NCBI RefSeq assembly: GCF_004153455.1
Contig: NZ_SDQE01000006.1
Span: 144,916 to 208,915, forward strand
Length of the DNA: 64,000 nt
Source of the DNA: Allopusillimonas ginsengisoli
GTDB taxonomy: Bacteria; Pseudomonadota; Gammaproteobacteria; Burkholderiales; Burkholderiaceae_B
Reading direction: 5' to 3'
The notes beneath the pieces were generated by a model, which saw nothing but the letters and a program-made list of their open reading frames with translations, made no database searches and was not told where the DNA came from. Position 1 is the stretch's first letter; every line of letters starts with the position of its first letter. The translations under genes and the position numbers were made by a program. Positions 48,528 through 57,158 of the stretch are shown here, one piece after another.

Positions 48528-49688
48528 TCACGGACGGCGTATGGGTGGCCGCGTTCCCACCTTGATGTCCAGTTGCACCGGTTTGCCATTGCGCAGCAGC
48601 GTGACCCTGGCTGCCTGCCCAGGCTTGAGCGGGGCAATCTGGTTAAGAAAACCAATGGAGTCGTACACCTCTGCGCCGTCGATTTCGCGAACGATATCGC
48701 CCACGCGTACGCCCGCGGCCCATGCAGGGCCATTGCGCAGCACACCGGCAATGATCACACCGTGATCCTGCTTCAGGCCGAATGCCTTGGCAAGATCCGC
48801 AGTGATGTCCTGAGGCTCAATGCCCAGCCAGCCACGCGTCACCGAGCCCGTCTCGATAATCTGTGCCAGAATGTTCTGCGCCGCCTGCGCGGGAATTGCA
48901 AACCCTATGCCAAGCGACCCACCGGTTTCCGAGTAAATGGCGGTATTGATGCCCACCAGACGGCCTGAAGCATCGATCAATGCGCCGCCCGAATTGCCTG
49001 GATTGATGGCCGCATCTGTCTGGATGAAGTTTTCGTATATATTGATACCCAGGCGGTTGCGCCCCACCGCAGACACAATGCCCATGGTCGTCGTCTGGCC
49101 AACCCCGAAAGGGTTGCCTATGGCCAGGACGATATCGCCGGTACGCGCTGGTTTCCTGTCGTTGAACGCGATCGGATGAAGCTCGGGGAGATCGATCTTA
49201 AGTACGGCCAGATCGCTTTCAGGGTCGGCGCCCACCAGCTTCGCCCTGGTTTCGCGCCCATCGCTCAAGGCAACCTCGATCGAATCGGCGGCCTCGATCA
49301 CATGGTAATTGGTCAGAATATAGCCATCGGGGCGCACAATCACGCCCGAGCCAAGATTGGTGGATTCTTTGCGCCGGCTGAACCCGGGCACCTCGCGGAA
49401 CAGACGTTCAAGTTCAGGGTCGGCCGGCAGCGGCAGCAGTGGCACATTGACATGCTTGCGTGTGTAGACATTGACGACCGAGGGTGTGGCCCGGGCCACG
49501 GCGTCCGCCAGAGACCACTGGGGCGGCTGGGCCGCCGCAATAGGCGCAACAGGCTGCTCGGGCTGGCTTGCAGGCTTCGAAGCGCCAGGCACGCCGTGCA
49601 GCCACTCCGGCCTCAGTGTCGCCACGATGAATAAAATACCCAGGCAGACGGTTACTGTCTGGGCGAATAGCAACCACAATCGACGCAT
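48528..49688 (-). CDS. HtrA/Deg-family serine protease, membrane-anchored DegS-like
   Basis: The 386-residue protein has an uncleaved-looking N-terminal membrane helix (LLFAQTVTVCLGILFIVATL), a trypsin-like domain with catalytic H129 (TNYHVI), D159 (ESDLAVL) and S233 (GNSGGAL), and a single C-terminal PDZ domain (GVIIAGVLRNGPAWAAGVRVGD). One PDZ plus an anchor is the DegS layout, used in envelope stress sensing. I prefer ATG 49688; ATG 49715 would add nine residues and overlap the start codon of the divergent gene. Neither has a clear ribosome site. Confidence 0.88.
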   Translation of the reverse strand: MRRLWLLFAQTVTVCLGILFIVATLRPEWLHGVPGASKPASQPEQPVAPIAAAQPPQWSLADAVARATPSVVNVYTRKHVNVPLLPLPADPELERLFREVPGFSRRKESTNLGSGVIVRPDGYILTNYHVIEAADSIEVALSDGRETRAKLVGADPESDLAVLKIDLPELHPIAFNDRKPARTGDIVLAIGNPFGVGQTTTMGIVSAVGRNRLGINIYENFIQTDAAINPGNSGGALIDASGRLVGINTAIYSETGGSLGIGFAIPAQAAQNILAQIIETGSVTRGWLGIEPQDITADLAKAFGLKQDHGVIIAGVLRNGPAWAAGVRVGDIVREIDGAEVYDSIGFLNQIAPLKPGQAARVTLLRNGKPVQLDIKVGTRPPIRRP

Positions 49689-49713
49689 AAGGCTATAAGG
49701 GAAAAGGTCATCC

Positions 49714-50490
49714 ATGAATCATGTTTCTACACAACAGCTCACTGCCTGGCTTGATAGCACGCTGCAAGCCCAGCGCTTTCGGGATTATTGCCCTAATGGG
49801 CTCCAAGTGGAAGGCAAGCCGAGCATTCGTCACATTATCACCGGAGTGACGGCAAGTCAGGCATTGCTCGAAGCGGCTGTACAGCGAGGCGCCGACGCCA
49901 TACTGGTGCATCATGGCTGGTTCTGGAAAAACGAAGACCCCTGCATACGCGGCCCCAAGCGGCAGAGGCTGTCACTGGCGCTCAGCCATGGCCTGAATAT
50001 CCTCGCCTATCATTTGCCGCTGGACGCCCACCCAACCCTGGGCAATAACGCGCAGCTGGCACGAATACTGGGGTTGCGGCCCGATTACGACGATGCGGGC
50101 ATGCCGGCCACCTGCGGCCCCGAGGGGCTGATCTGGCTCGGAAGCTGCCCCGATACGCCCACACTGGGAGACCTCAACACCCACATTTGCAAAGTATTGC
50201 AACGCCAATCGCTGGTTGTTGGCGATCCACAACAAAAGTTGTCGCGCGTGGCCTGGTGTACTGGCGCGGCGCAAGGCATGATGGACGCTGCCATTGCGGC
50301 CGGTGCGGATGCCTATATTACGGGAGAAGTGTCTGAACCGACGTTTCACCTGGCCATGGAAACAGGCACTGGCTTTATCGCCGCGGGGCACCACGCCACC
50401 GAACGCTATGGCGTGCAGGCCTTGGGCCGGGCCGTCGCCGACGAATTCGGCATCAAGGTCGAATTTGTGGATATCGACAATCCCGTTTGA
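49714..50490 (+). CDS. Nif3-like dinuclear metal-centre protein
   Basis: The 258-residue protein matches the Nif3/YbgI family, with CPNGLQVEGKPSI, AILVHHGWFWKN, ILAYHLPLDAHPTLGNN and, near the end, GEVSEP and GHHATERYGVQAL. The His/Asp/Glu residues bind two metals in a hexameric ring. YbgI-like proteins are often called GTP cyclohydrolase I type 2 homologues, but the biochemical role is not settled. AAAAGG lies six bases upstream of ATG 49714. The gene is divergent to the HtrA-type gene. Confidence 0.88.
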   Translation: MNHVSTQQLTAWLDSTLQAQRFRDYCPNGLQVEGKPSIRHIITGVTASQALLEAAVQRGADAILVHHGWFWKNEDPCIRGPKRQRLSLALSHGLNILAYHLPLDAHPTLGNNAQLARILGLRPDYDDAGMPATCGPEGLIWLGSCPDTPTLGDLNTHICKVLQRQSLVVGDPQQKLSRVAWCTGAAQGMMDAAIAAGADAYITGEVSEPTFHLAMETGTGFIAAGHHATERYGVQALGRAVADEFGIKVEFVDIDNPV

Positions 50491-50506
50491 GCCAGGCCAG
50501 TGCGGC

Positions 50507-50531
50507 CCTGGCCCGAAAAGCCCGGGCCAGG
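50507..50531. terminator. GC-rich hairpin between Nif3-like gene and mscL
   Basis: Arms CCTGGCCCG (50507-50515) and CGGGCCAGG (50523-50531) with a 7-base loop lie between two converging genes. No T run follows, so it may act only partly or in both directions. Confidence 0.5.
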
Positions 50532-50568
50532 CTGTTCCGGATCAGGCAATCATGTTGAGGACGCGCTG

Positions 50569-51024
50569 CTACTTGCGCAGCAGATCGCGGATTTCGCGCA
50601 GAAGCACAACATCTTCTGCAGGCGCTTCGGGCTCGGGGGCAAGCTCTTCCTGGCGGGCAACGCGGTTGCGCGCGGAATTGACCGCTTTGACCAGGCAGAA
50701 CACCACAAACGCCAACAGAACAAAATTGATGAGAACGGTAATGAAACTGCCCCAGGACAGGACAACCGCACCGGCCTCTGTGAGGGCATCATAGGTTTCG
50801 GGGCCTGAATAGCCTTCGGGTGCGCGCAGCAACCAGAACTTGCTGGTGAAGTCGACCTCCCCGCCGAGGATGAAAGAAATGATCGGCATGATGATGTCTT
50901 TCACCAGGGAATCTATTATCTTGCCGAAAGCAGCACCGATAATGACGCCGACAGCCAGGTCAATCATATTGCCCTTGACGGCGAACTCCTGGAATTCCTG
51001 CAGAAAACCACGTGCTTTACTCAT
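50569..51024 (-). CDS. mscL: large-conductance mechanosensitive channel
   Basis: The 151-residue protein has the MscL N-terminal helix and first membrane span ([40 protein letters not shown]), a periplasmic loop, the second span ([20 protein letters not shown]) and a C-terminal charged helix. It opens on hypo-osmotic shock to release solutes. An AAGGAAG sequence lies about nine bases before ATG 51024. It is divergent to petA. Confidence 0.94.
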   Translation of the reverse strand: MSKARGFLQEFQEFAVKGNMIDLAVGVIIGAAFGKIIDSLVKDIIMPIISFILGGEVDFTSKFWLLRAPEGYSGPETYDALTEAGAVVLSWGSFITVLINFVLLAFVVFCLVKAVNSARNRVARQEELAPEPEAPAEDVVLLREIRDLLRK

Positions 51025-51076
51025 GGTGTCTTCTTCCTTTGATTTGTACCATTACACCCGCTATCCGGGCTAACGC

Positions 51077-51082
51077 TATAAT
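51077..51082 (+). promoter_or_regulatory. candidate -10 box upstream of petA
   Basis: A perfect TATAAT lies 78 bp before the petA start, in the mscL-petA divergent region. No convincing -35 box is seen at normal spacing. Confidence 0.3.
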
Positions 51083-51159
51083 ACGCGGTTGAAAAGATTG
51101 TACATAGCCAAATATAGTGAACAGGCCATGCCCTGCCGGGGCAGAATAAGGATACTAGA

Positions 51160-51798
51160 ATGAGTGAGATTACGACACAGCTAGACGATTCCGGCGCGGT
51201 CGATCCAAACCTCCCGCCAGATCCCTCGCGACGCCTCTGGGTAACAACCGCCTGTGCGGTCGGCGGTGTGGCAGGTGTGGCGACCGCCGTTCCGTTCGTC
51301 AGCTCCTTTGCTCCGTCCGCAAAAGCGCAAGCTGCCGGCGCCCCTGTCGAAGCCGATATCTCGTCTCTTGCTCCCGGCCAGATGATGACGGTCGAATGGC
51401 GCGGCAAGCCCGTCTGGATTCTGCATCGCACCGAGCAGCAGATCAAAGATCTGCCTGGGCTGGACGCCAAGCTCGCCGACCCCGAATCCGACCGTCCCGG
51501 CTACACGCCCGAGTTCGCCAAGAACGAATATCGCTCCCGCAGGCCCGAAATCTTCGTATGCGTAGGCATCTGTACCCATCTGGGCTGTTCGCCCACGCCT
51601 GAGTTCACGCCAGCCGCCGGCTTGCCAGGCGACTGGAAAGGCGGTTTCCTCTGCCCTTGCCACGGTTCTACCTTCGACCTGGCTGGGCGTGTGTTCAGCA
51701 ACAAACCAGCTCCCGACAACCTCGAAGTGCCGCCTTACGTCTTTTCCGACGATGGCATGCATGTCACGATCGGGGTTGAGGACGACAAAAAGGCCTGA
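51160..51798 (+). CDS. petA: ubiquinol-cytochrome c reductase, Rieske iron-sulfur subunit
   Basis: The 212-residue protein carries the Rieske motifs CTHLGC (C138, H140, C143) and CPCHGS (C165, C167, H168), which hold the 2Fe-2S cluster. A twin-arginine (R24-R25, SRRLWVTTA) before a hydrophobic segment fits Tat-dependent insertion, consistent with the tatABC genes 3 kb upstream. It is the first gene of the bc1 operon; AGGA precedes the ATG by about eight bases. Confidence 0.95.
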   Translation: MSEITTQLDDSGAVDPNLPPDPSRRLWVTTACAVGGVAGVATAVPFVSSFAPSAKAQAAGAPVEADISSLAPGQMMTVEWRGKPVWILHRTEQQIKDLPGLDAKLADPESDRPGYTPEFAKNEYRSRRPEIFVCVGICTHLGCSPTPEFTPAAGLPGDWKGGFLCPCHGSTFDLAGRVFSNKPAPDNLEVPPYVFSDDGMHVTIGVEDDKKA

Positions 51799-51873
51799 TC
51801 CACACCGGCGCCACGCTAAGGCGCCGTGCGAACTGAACCCGTTATACGCCTAGATAGAATAAGGAGCCGTTTC

Positions 51874-53262
51874 ATGGCTGGCGAAAAAACCGTCGAGACG
51901 ACAGGACTCTTGGGGTGGATAGACAAGCGTTTTCCGCTTACCACCATGTTCAAAGAGCACATGTCGGAATATTACGCACCCAAGAATTTCAATTTCTGGT
52001 ATTTCTTCGGGTCCCTGGCAATGCTGGTACTGGTCATCCAGATCGTCACCGGCATTTTCCTGGTCATGAACTACAAGCCCGATGCCAAGCTGGCATTCGA
52101 GTCTGTCGAATACATCATGCGCGAAGTACCGTGGGGCTGGCTGATCCGCTACATGCACTCCACCGGCGCGTCGATGTTCTTCGTCGTCGTCTACCTGCAT
52201 ATGCTGCGCGGCCTGTTCTATGGTTCTTACCGCAAGCCACGTGAGCTGGTGTGGATCTTTGGTGTGGCGATCTTCCTGTCGCTGATGGCTGAAGCCTTCT
52301 TCGGTTACCTGCTTCCCTGGGGCCAGATGTCCTACTGGGGCGCCCAGGTGATCGTCAACCTGTTCTCGGCCATTCCCTTTATCGGCCCCGACCTGGCCAT
52401 CTGGATCCGCGGCGACTTCGTCGTCTCCGATGCCACGCTCAACCGCTTCTTTGCCTTCCACGTGATTGCCATTCCGTTGGTGATCCTGGGCCTGGTCGTT
52501 GCGCATATCATTGCGCTGCACGAAGTAGGGTCGAACAACCCGGACGGCGTTGAAATCAAGCAAGGCCCCAAGGATCGCTATGGCCGCCCCGTCGACGGCA
52601 TTCCTTTCCATCCCTACTACACCGTGCACGACATCATGGGTGTGGCGGGTTTTCTGATCGTCTTTGCGGCTATCGTCTTCTTTGCACCCGAAATGGGCGG
52701 CTACTTCCTGGAGTACAACAACTTCATCCCGGCCGATCCGCTCAAGACGCCACCGCACATCGCGCCGGTCTGGTACTTCACGCCCTTCTACTCCATGTTG
52801 CGGGCCACGACTGCCGACTTCACGCTCATCCTCATGGGTGCGACAGTGATCGCTGCCATCGCCCTCTTCTTCAAGGGGAACCTCAAAGGCATCTGGCGTA
52901 TTCTCGTTCCCGTGATCCTGCTGGTGGTTGCGGTTCTGCTGCGTACGATCGATGCCAAGTTCTGGGGCGTGGTGGCCATGGGTGGCGCGGTCGTGATTCT
53001 GTTCTTCCTGCCGTGGCTTGACCACTCGCCGGTCAAATCCATCCGTTACCGTCCAACCTGGCACAAGTACCTGTACGGTATCTTCATCGTCAACTTCCTG
53101 GTGTTGGGTTATCTGGGTACGCAAGCACCCAACCCCACATATAACCTCATGAGCCAGATCGGCACCGTGATCTATCTGGGCTTCTTCCTGCTGATGCCCG
53201 TATGGAGTCGACTCGGAACCTTCAAGAAGGTGCCGGATCGCGTCACGTTCCACGCTCACTAA
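51874..53262 (+). CDS. petB: ubiquinol-cytochrome c reductase, cytochrome b subunit
   Basis: The 462-residue integral membrane protein has the haem-ligating His pairs in the RYMHSTGASMFFVVVYLHML and FAFHVIAIPLVILGLVVAHI segments, the Qo-site region WGAQVIVNLFSAIPFIG and the PxxP-like C-terminal part. It has about eight membrane spans. AAGGAG lies seven bases before ATG 51874; an in-frame ATG 48 bases upstream has no such site. It carries out quinol oxidation in the bc1 complex. Confidence 0.95.
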   Translation: MAGEKTVETTGLLGWIDKRFPLTTMFKEHMSEYYAPKNFNFWYFFGSLAMLVLVIQIVTGIFLVMNYKPDAKLAFESVEYIMREVPWGWLIRYMHSTGASMFFVVVYLHMLRGLFYGSYRKPRELVWIFGVAIFLSLMAEAFFGYLLPWGQMSYWGAQVIVNLFSAIPFIGPDLAIWIRGDFVVSDATLNRFFAFHVIAIPLVILGLVVAHIIALHEVGSNNPDGVEIKQGPKDRYGRPVDGIPFHPYYTVHDIMGVAGFLIVFAAIVFFAPEMGGYFLEYNNFIPADPLKTPPHIAPVWYFTPFYSMLRATTADFTLILMGATVIAAIALFFKGNLKGIWRILVPVILLVVAVLLRTIDAKFWGVVAMGGAVVILFFLPWLDHSPVKSIRYRPTWHKYLYGIFIVNFLVLGYLGTQAPNPTYNLMSQIGTVIYLGFFLLMPVWSRLGTFKKVPDRVTFHAH

Positions 53263-53288
53263 GGCAACCAACACGTTACGGATTGATC

Positions 53289-54137
53289 ATGATTAAAAAG
53301 CTGCTAGGCGTCATTGCCCTATCACTCACCTGCACGGTTGCACTTGCATCGAGCGGTGGTCACCCACTGGACCGGGCGCCCAACCGGGTCAACGACATGA
53401 CCGCGCTCCAGAACGGCGCGAAACTTTTCGTCAACTACTGTCTGGGCTGTCACAGTGCCAACTCGATGCGCTACAACAAGCTCAACGAGATCGGCCTGAC
53501 AGACGAGATGATCCAGAAAAACCTGCTGTTCACAGGCGAGAAGGTGGGCGACCTCATGCACATCGCCATGAAGCCCGCAGATGCCAAGCGCTGGTTTGGC
53601 ACGACGCCGCCGGATCTGTCCGTGATCGCCCGCGCCAAGTCCGAGAACCTGGGCCACTCCGGTGTCGACTACGTCTACACCCTGATGCGCTCGTACTATC
53701 GCGACACCACCAAAGGCACCGGCTGGGACAATCTGGTGTATCCCAACATCGCCATGCCCAATATCCTGTGGGAACTGCAAGGTCCGCGCACCCTGGATCG
53801 CACCACGGTGCACGAGGTCGAGCAGGAAGACGGCACCACGCAGTGGCAACGGGTCACCGCCAAATTCGACGAGCAGGGTTTCTCCGAGATCAAGACAGAT
53901 GTCCTGAAAGACTATGAAGGCTCGCCCGTCGACAAGGCCGTGCTGAGCGCCAAGGACACCCGCAAGACGGCGGTATTCGACAACAATGTCGCCGACCTGG
54001 CCAATTTCCTGGGCTGGATGGCAGAACCCATGCAGCTGCAGCGCAAGCAAATGGGTGTCTGGATTCTGCTTTTTCTGGGGCTGTTCCTGATCGTCGCATG
54101 GCGTCTGAATGCGTCTTACTGGAAACATGTAAAGTAA
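53289..54137 (+). CDS. petC: ubiquinol-cytochrome c reductase, cytochrome c1 subunit
   Basis: The 282-residue protein has a signal peptide (LLGVIALSLTCTVALA), the haem c site CLGCH (C51, C54, H55), the GTTPPDLSVIARAKS and YPNIAMPNILWELQG segments, and a C-terminal membrane anchor (GVWILLFLGLFLIVAWRL). It accepts electrons from the Rieske centre and passes them to soluble cytochrome c. It follows petB by 26 bp and is ended by a strong terminator. Confidence 0.95.
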   Translation: MIKKLLGVIALSLTCTVALASSGGHPLDRAPNRVNDMTALQNGAKLFVNYCLGCHSANSMRYNKLNEIGLTDEMIQKNLLFTGEKVGDLMHIAMKPADAKRWFGTTPPDLSVIARAKSENLGHSGVDYVYTLMRSYYRDTTKGTGWDNLVYPNIAMPNILWELQGPRTLDRTTVHEVEQEDGTTQWQRVTAKFDEQGFSEIKTDVLKDYEGSPVDKAVLSAKDTRKTAVFDNNVADLANFLGWMAEPMQLQRKQMGVWILLFLGLFLIVAWRLNASYWKHVK

Positions 54138-54203
54138 ACGGTCATTAACCGTTCATATCGATAGTTGGCATCGTTGCCTGGACAACGTTTACACTATCAG
54201 CCA

Positions 54204-54240
54204 GGAAATAGGCGTAGGGTTATACGCCTATTTCCCTTTT
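54204..54240 (+). terminator. Rho-independent terminator of the pet operon
   Basis: Perfect 13-bp arms GGAAATAGGCGTA (54204-54216) and TACGCCTATTTCC (54223-54235) with a 6-base loop are followed by CTTTT (to 54240). It lies 67 bp after the petC stop and before sspA. Confidence 0.8.
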
Positions 54241-54294
54241 CGGCGGGATGGCTTCGATTCCCGCCCATCATTTTCTAAGATTGGAATACGCGAC

Positions 54295-54903
54295 ATGATG
54301 GTGCTCTACTCTGGAACGACTTGCCCGTTCTCACAACGCTGCCGCTTTGTATTGTTCGAGAAAGGCATGGATTTTGAAATCCGTGATATCGACCTGTACA
54401 ACAAGCCTGAAGACATCTCGGTCATGAATCCCTACGGTCAGGTGCCTATCCTGGCAGAACGGGATCTGGTTCTGTACGAATCGAACATCATCAACGAGTA
54501 TATCGACGAACGGTTCCCACATCCGCAGCTCATGCCTGCCGACCCCGTCATGCGGGCGCGTACACGGCTGTTCCTGTATAACTTCGAAAAAGAGCTGTTC
54601 GTGCACGTATCCGTGCTCGAAGATCGCGGCACTGCCGACACCAAGGCCCAGGATCTGGCCCGCCAGAGCATCCGCGACCGCCTTGCCCAGCTTGCGCCAT
54701 TGCTCATCAAGAACAAATACATGCTGGGCGAAGAATTCTCCATGCTGGATGTGGCCATCGCGCCGCTGCTCTGGCGCCTGGATCACTACGGCATCGAACT
54801 GCCCAAAAACGCGGCGCCGCTGCAAAAGTACGCCGAGCGCATTTTTTCGCGCCCCGCCTACATTGAAGCACTGACGCCTTCCGAAAAGGTCATGCGCCGA
54901 TAG
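54295..54903 (+). CDS. sspA: stringent starvation protein A (glutathione-S-transferase fold)
   Basis: The 202-residue protein has a thioredoxin-like N-terminal domain (VLYSGTTCPFSQRCRFVLFE, NPYGQVPIL) and a helical C-terminal domain, as in SspA. SspA binds RNA polymerase and alters transcription during starvation and stress. Two adjacent ATG codons (54295, 54298) could start it. It is followed by sspB after 15 bp, the usual arrangement next to petABC. Confidence 0.93.
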   Translation: MMVLYSGTTCPFSQRCRFVLFEKGMDFEIRDIDLYNKPEDISVMNPYGQVPILAERDLVLYESNIINEYIDERFPHPQLMPADPVMRARTRLFLYNFEKELFVHVSVLEDRGTADTKAQDLARQSIRDRLAQLAPLLIKNKYMLGEEFSMLDVAIAPLLWRLDHYGIELPKNAAPLQKYAERIFSRPAYIEALTPSEKVMRR

Positions 54904-54918
54904 ACACCACGGACTGCC

Positions 54919-55383
54919 ATGCAAGAATCCTCAACCAAACCCTATCTGATCCGCGCGCTGCACGAATGGTGCACTGACAACGGCTATACGCCGCACATCG
55001 TGGTTACGGTTGACGCCAACACTGTCGTGCCTCCGGCGCATATCCATGATGGCCAGATCACGCTCAACATCGGCACGCTGGCGACCAATCGCCTGACACT
55101 GGGCAATGACTACATTGAGTTCCAGACCCGCTTCGGCGGCGTCACGGAGCAGATTTATGTGCCGGTGGCCGCCGTTTCGGCGATTTATGCGCGGGAAACC
55201 GGCGCAGGCATGGGGTTCGATGTGGCCGACTCTCAGCCTTACCCGGGTTCGGATGCCGAGGCTCCCCCCGCCGAAGCCTCAGGCCCGAAGGTGGTGGCCG
55301 ATAACGGCGCCCGCACCTCAGCGGCAACCAGCGGCCCGCCAGACGACGATCCCAAGCCGCCACGGCTCACCATCGTGAAATAG
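54919..55383 (+). CDS. sspB: ClpXP protease specificity-enhancing factor SspB
   Basis: The 154-residue protein has the SspB adaptor domain: KPYLIRALHEWCTDNGYTPH, VVPPAHIHDGQITLNIG, DYIEFQTRFGG and VPVAAVSAIYARETGAGM, with an acidic linker and a short C-terminal RLTIVK tail that would dock on ClpX. It delivers ssrA-tagged proteins to ClpXP. It ends just before a strong terminator. Confidence 0.93.
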   Translation: MQESSTKPYLIRALHEWCTDNGYTPHIVVTVDANTVVPPAHIHDGQITLNIGTLATNRLTLGNDYIEFQTRFGGVTEQIYVPVAAVSAIYARETGAGMGFDVADSQPYPGSDAEAPPAEASGPKVVADNGARTSAATSGPPDDDPKPPRLTIVK

Positions 55384-55389
55384 ACAGTC

Positions 55390-55415
55390 AAAAAAGAGCG
55401 ATTTCGCTCTTTTTT
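55390..55415. terminator. Rho-independent terminator after sspB
   Basis: Arms AAAAAAGAGCG (55390-55400) and CGCTCTTTTTT (55405-55415) with an ATTT loop form an A/T-flanked hairpin that can work on both strands between sspB and the convergent aldolase gene. Confidence 0.85.
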
Positions 55416-55433
55416 GCATTGGAACCCGCCCGC

Positions 55434-56195
55434 TCAGCGAAAGCGCGCCGCCAATTGCTCTGTGGCCCGCGCCAGCATGGCGAGGTCCATGCCTACCGCT
55501 GTGAACAAGGTGCCAACCTCCATGTAATGGCGGGCCTGTGATTCGTCGAACGTGAGAATACCCGGCGCTTTGTCCTTGGCACGGATGCGTCGTATGGTGT
55601 CCTCGATGGTGGATTGGACTTCGGCATGGCCGGGGTTGCCCGGATGGCCCAGGCTGGCGGAAAGATCGGCAGGCCCTATGAAGACGCCATCAACGCCCTC
55701 CACATCAAGAATGGCATCCAGGTTGTCCAGGCCCTTGCGCGTTTCTACCTGCACCAGCAGACACAGTTCGCGCTCGCAGGTTTGTATGTAGTCGCGCGTC
55801 GCGCCAAACGCACTGGCCCGGCTGGTACCGCCAACGCCACGCAGGCCGCGCGGCGGGTAGCGCATGCCAGCCACCGCGCTGGCCGCTTCGTCGGCCGTCT
55901 GCACATAGGGAATCAGCAGTGTCTGCGCGCCAATATCCAGATAGCGCTTTTGCTGCAACATATCGTTCCAGGTGGGGCGCACCACCGATGACACAGGAAA
56001 CGCCGCCGCCACCTGTAATTGGCCCAGAATAGAGCCCACATCGTTGGGTGCATGTTCCGTATCGAACAGCAACCAGTCAAAGCCGGCGCGAGCAACGACT
56101 TCTGCGCTGTATGGGCTGGCGAGCGATACCCAAAGGCCCAACTGATGCCGCCCCTGGGCGAGAGCGTGCTTGAAATGATTGACGGGAACTTGCAT
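55434..56195 (-). CDS. HpcH/HpaI-family class II aldolase
   Basis: The 253-residue barrel protein has the family motifs FDWLLFDTEHAPND, SVVRPTWND, VQVETRKGLDNLDAI and FIGPADLSASLGHPG, holding the metal-binding Glu and Asp and the catalytic His and Arg. Such enzymes split 2-keto-3-deoxy sugar acids or 4-hydroxy-2-oxo acids into pyruvate plus an aldehyde. Beside a sugar-acid dehydratase locus, a 2-keto-3-deoxy-rhamnonate/fuconate-type or 2-keto-3-deoxy-glucarate-type substrate is plausible. It is separated by 102 bp from the next gene of the same strand. Confidence 0.85.
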   Translation of the reverse strand: MQVPVNHFKHALAQGRHQLGLWVSLASPYSAEVVARAGFDWLLFDTEHAPNDVGSILGQLQVAAAFPVSSVVRPTWNDMLQQKRYLDIGAQTLLIPYVQTADEAASAVAGMRYPPRGLRGVGGTSRASAFGATRDYIQTCERELCLLVQVETRKGLDNLDAILDVEGVDGVFIGPADLSASLGHPGNPGHAEVQSTIEDTIRRIRAKDKAPGILTFDESQARHYMEVGTLFTAVGMDLAMLARATEQLAARFR

Positions 56196-56297
56196 TGAAC
56201 ACCTATGGCACTTGGAATGAACATACGCTGAAAAACAATCAGCAACCTATCGGCATAGTATCCCGAACAAAAGGTAATCGCTCACCAGGGTTCAAGC

Positions 56298-57110
56298 TCA
56301 CGCGCCTTCGGCGATGACCTCCTCGGGCAGATCGGTACCGTGATACTTCTTGAATATCTCATTGAGCTGACCGCTCTTCAGGTCTTCACGGATCAAGGTA
56401 TTCAGCTTGTCCTTGAGCGCGGTATTGTCCTTGGTCACGCCAAACCCCATCATCGCAGTCGCCATCACAACCTTGATATCCAGTGCCTTGGCGGGATCTT
56501 TCTTGTTCAGCGACGCCACAATGGACGGCGCCGTTGAAAAGATGCTGGCCTGACCGCTGGTGATCGCGGTAATCGCGGTGGCATCGTTTTCAAAACGAAC
56601 AATGTTGGTACCGGCGGGTGCCAGCCTGGTTACGTTGTTATCGTTGGTGGTGCCTCGTGCCGTGACGACGGTCTTCCCGGCCAGATCAGACATTTCTTTG
56701 ATAGCCATGTCCTTGGGTGCGGCGATGACCGATTGGATCGCCGCATAGGGAATCGTGAAATCAACGACTTTCTTGCGCTGATCCGTAATCGACAGGCTGG
56801 ATATGACGACATCCGCCTTGTTGGTCAGCAGGAAGGGAATGCGGTTTGCCTGGGTGGTGGGTACGATTTCCAGTTTTACCCCGAGATTGTCGGCGATCAG
56901 CTGGGCCGTTTCAACATCTGACCCGACCGCCTTCAGGGCATCGTCTTTCATACCGTAAGGCGGCGCGTTCAGATCGATGGCAACCCGCAACACCTTCTGC
57001 TGCATGATTTCATCCAGCGTATTGGCCTGGGCTTGCGGGCTGCCCGCGGTCAATCCGGCACATGCAACCGCCAGGGTGGCCAACATCAGATGGGGGCGAA
57101 ATTTTTTCAT
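56298..57110 (-). CDS. ABC transporter periplasmic solute-binding protein, amino-acid/polar type
   Basis: The 270-residue protein has a signal peptide (LATLAVACAGLTAGSPQAQA) and the family 3 solute-binding fold: VLRVAIDLNAPPYGM, KLEIVPTTQANRIPFL, SSLSITDQRKKVVDFTIPY and AGKTVVTARGTTN. The Arg in TDQR usually contacts a carboxylate, so the ligand is likely an amino acid or other small acid. AGGAGA lies six bases before ATG 57110. It is the last gene of the transporter operon starting at 59263. Confidence 0.87.
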   Translation of the reverse strand: MKKFRPHLMLATLAVACAGLTAGSPQAQANTLDEIMQQKVLRVAIDLNAPPYGMKDDALKAVGSDVETAQLIADNLGVKLEIVPTTQANRIPFLLTNKADVVISSLSITDQRKKVVDFTIPYAAIQSVIAAPKDMAIKEMSDLAGKTVVTARGTTNDNNVTRLAPAGTNIVRFENDATAITAITSGQASIFSTAPSIVASLNKKDPAKALDIKVVMATAMMGFGVTKDNTALKDKLNTLIREDLKSGQLNEIFKKYHGTDLPEEVIAEGA

Positions 57111-57158
57111 GATTGTCTCCTGAATAGAATGCGTCGAAAACCGGATGTCCGGTGTACA

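Noticed and set aside
51850..53274. 474-residue open frame antisense to petB
   Set aside because: It is rich in His, Asp and Gln in a low-complexity manner, overlaps an unmistakable cytochrome b gene and follows its codon pattern in another frame.
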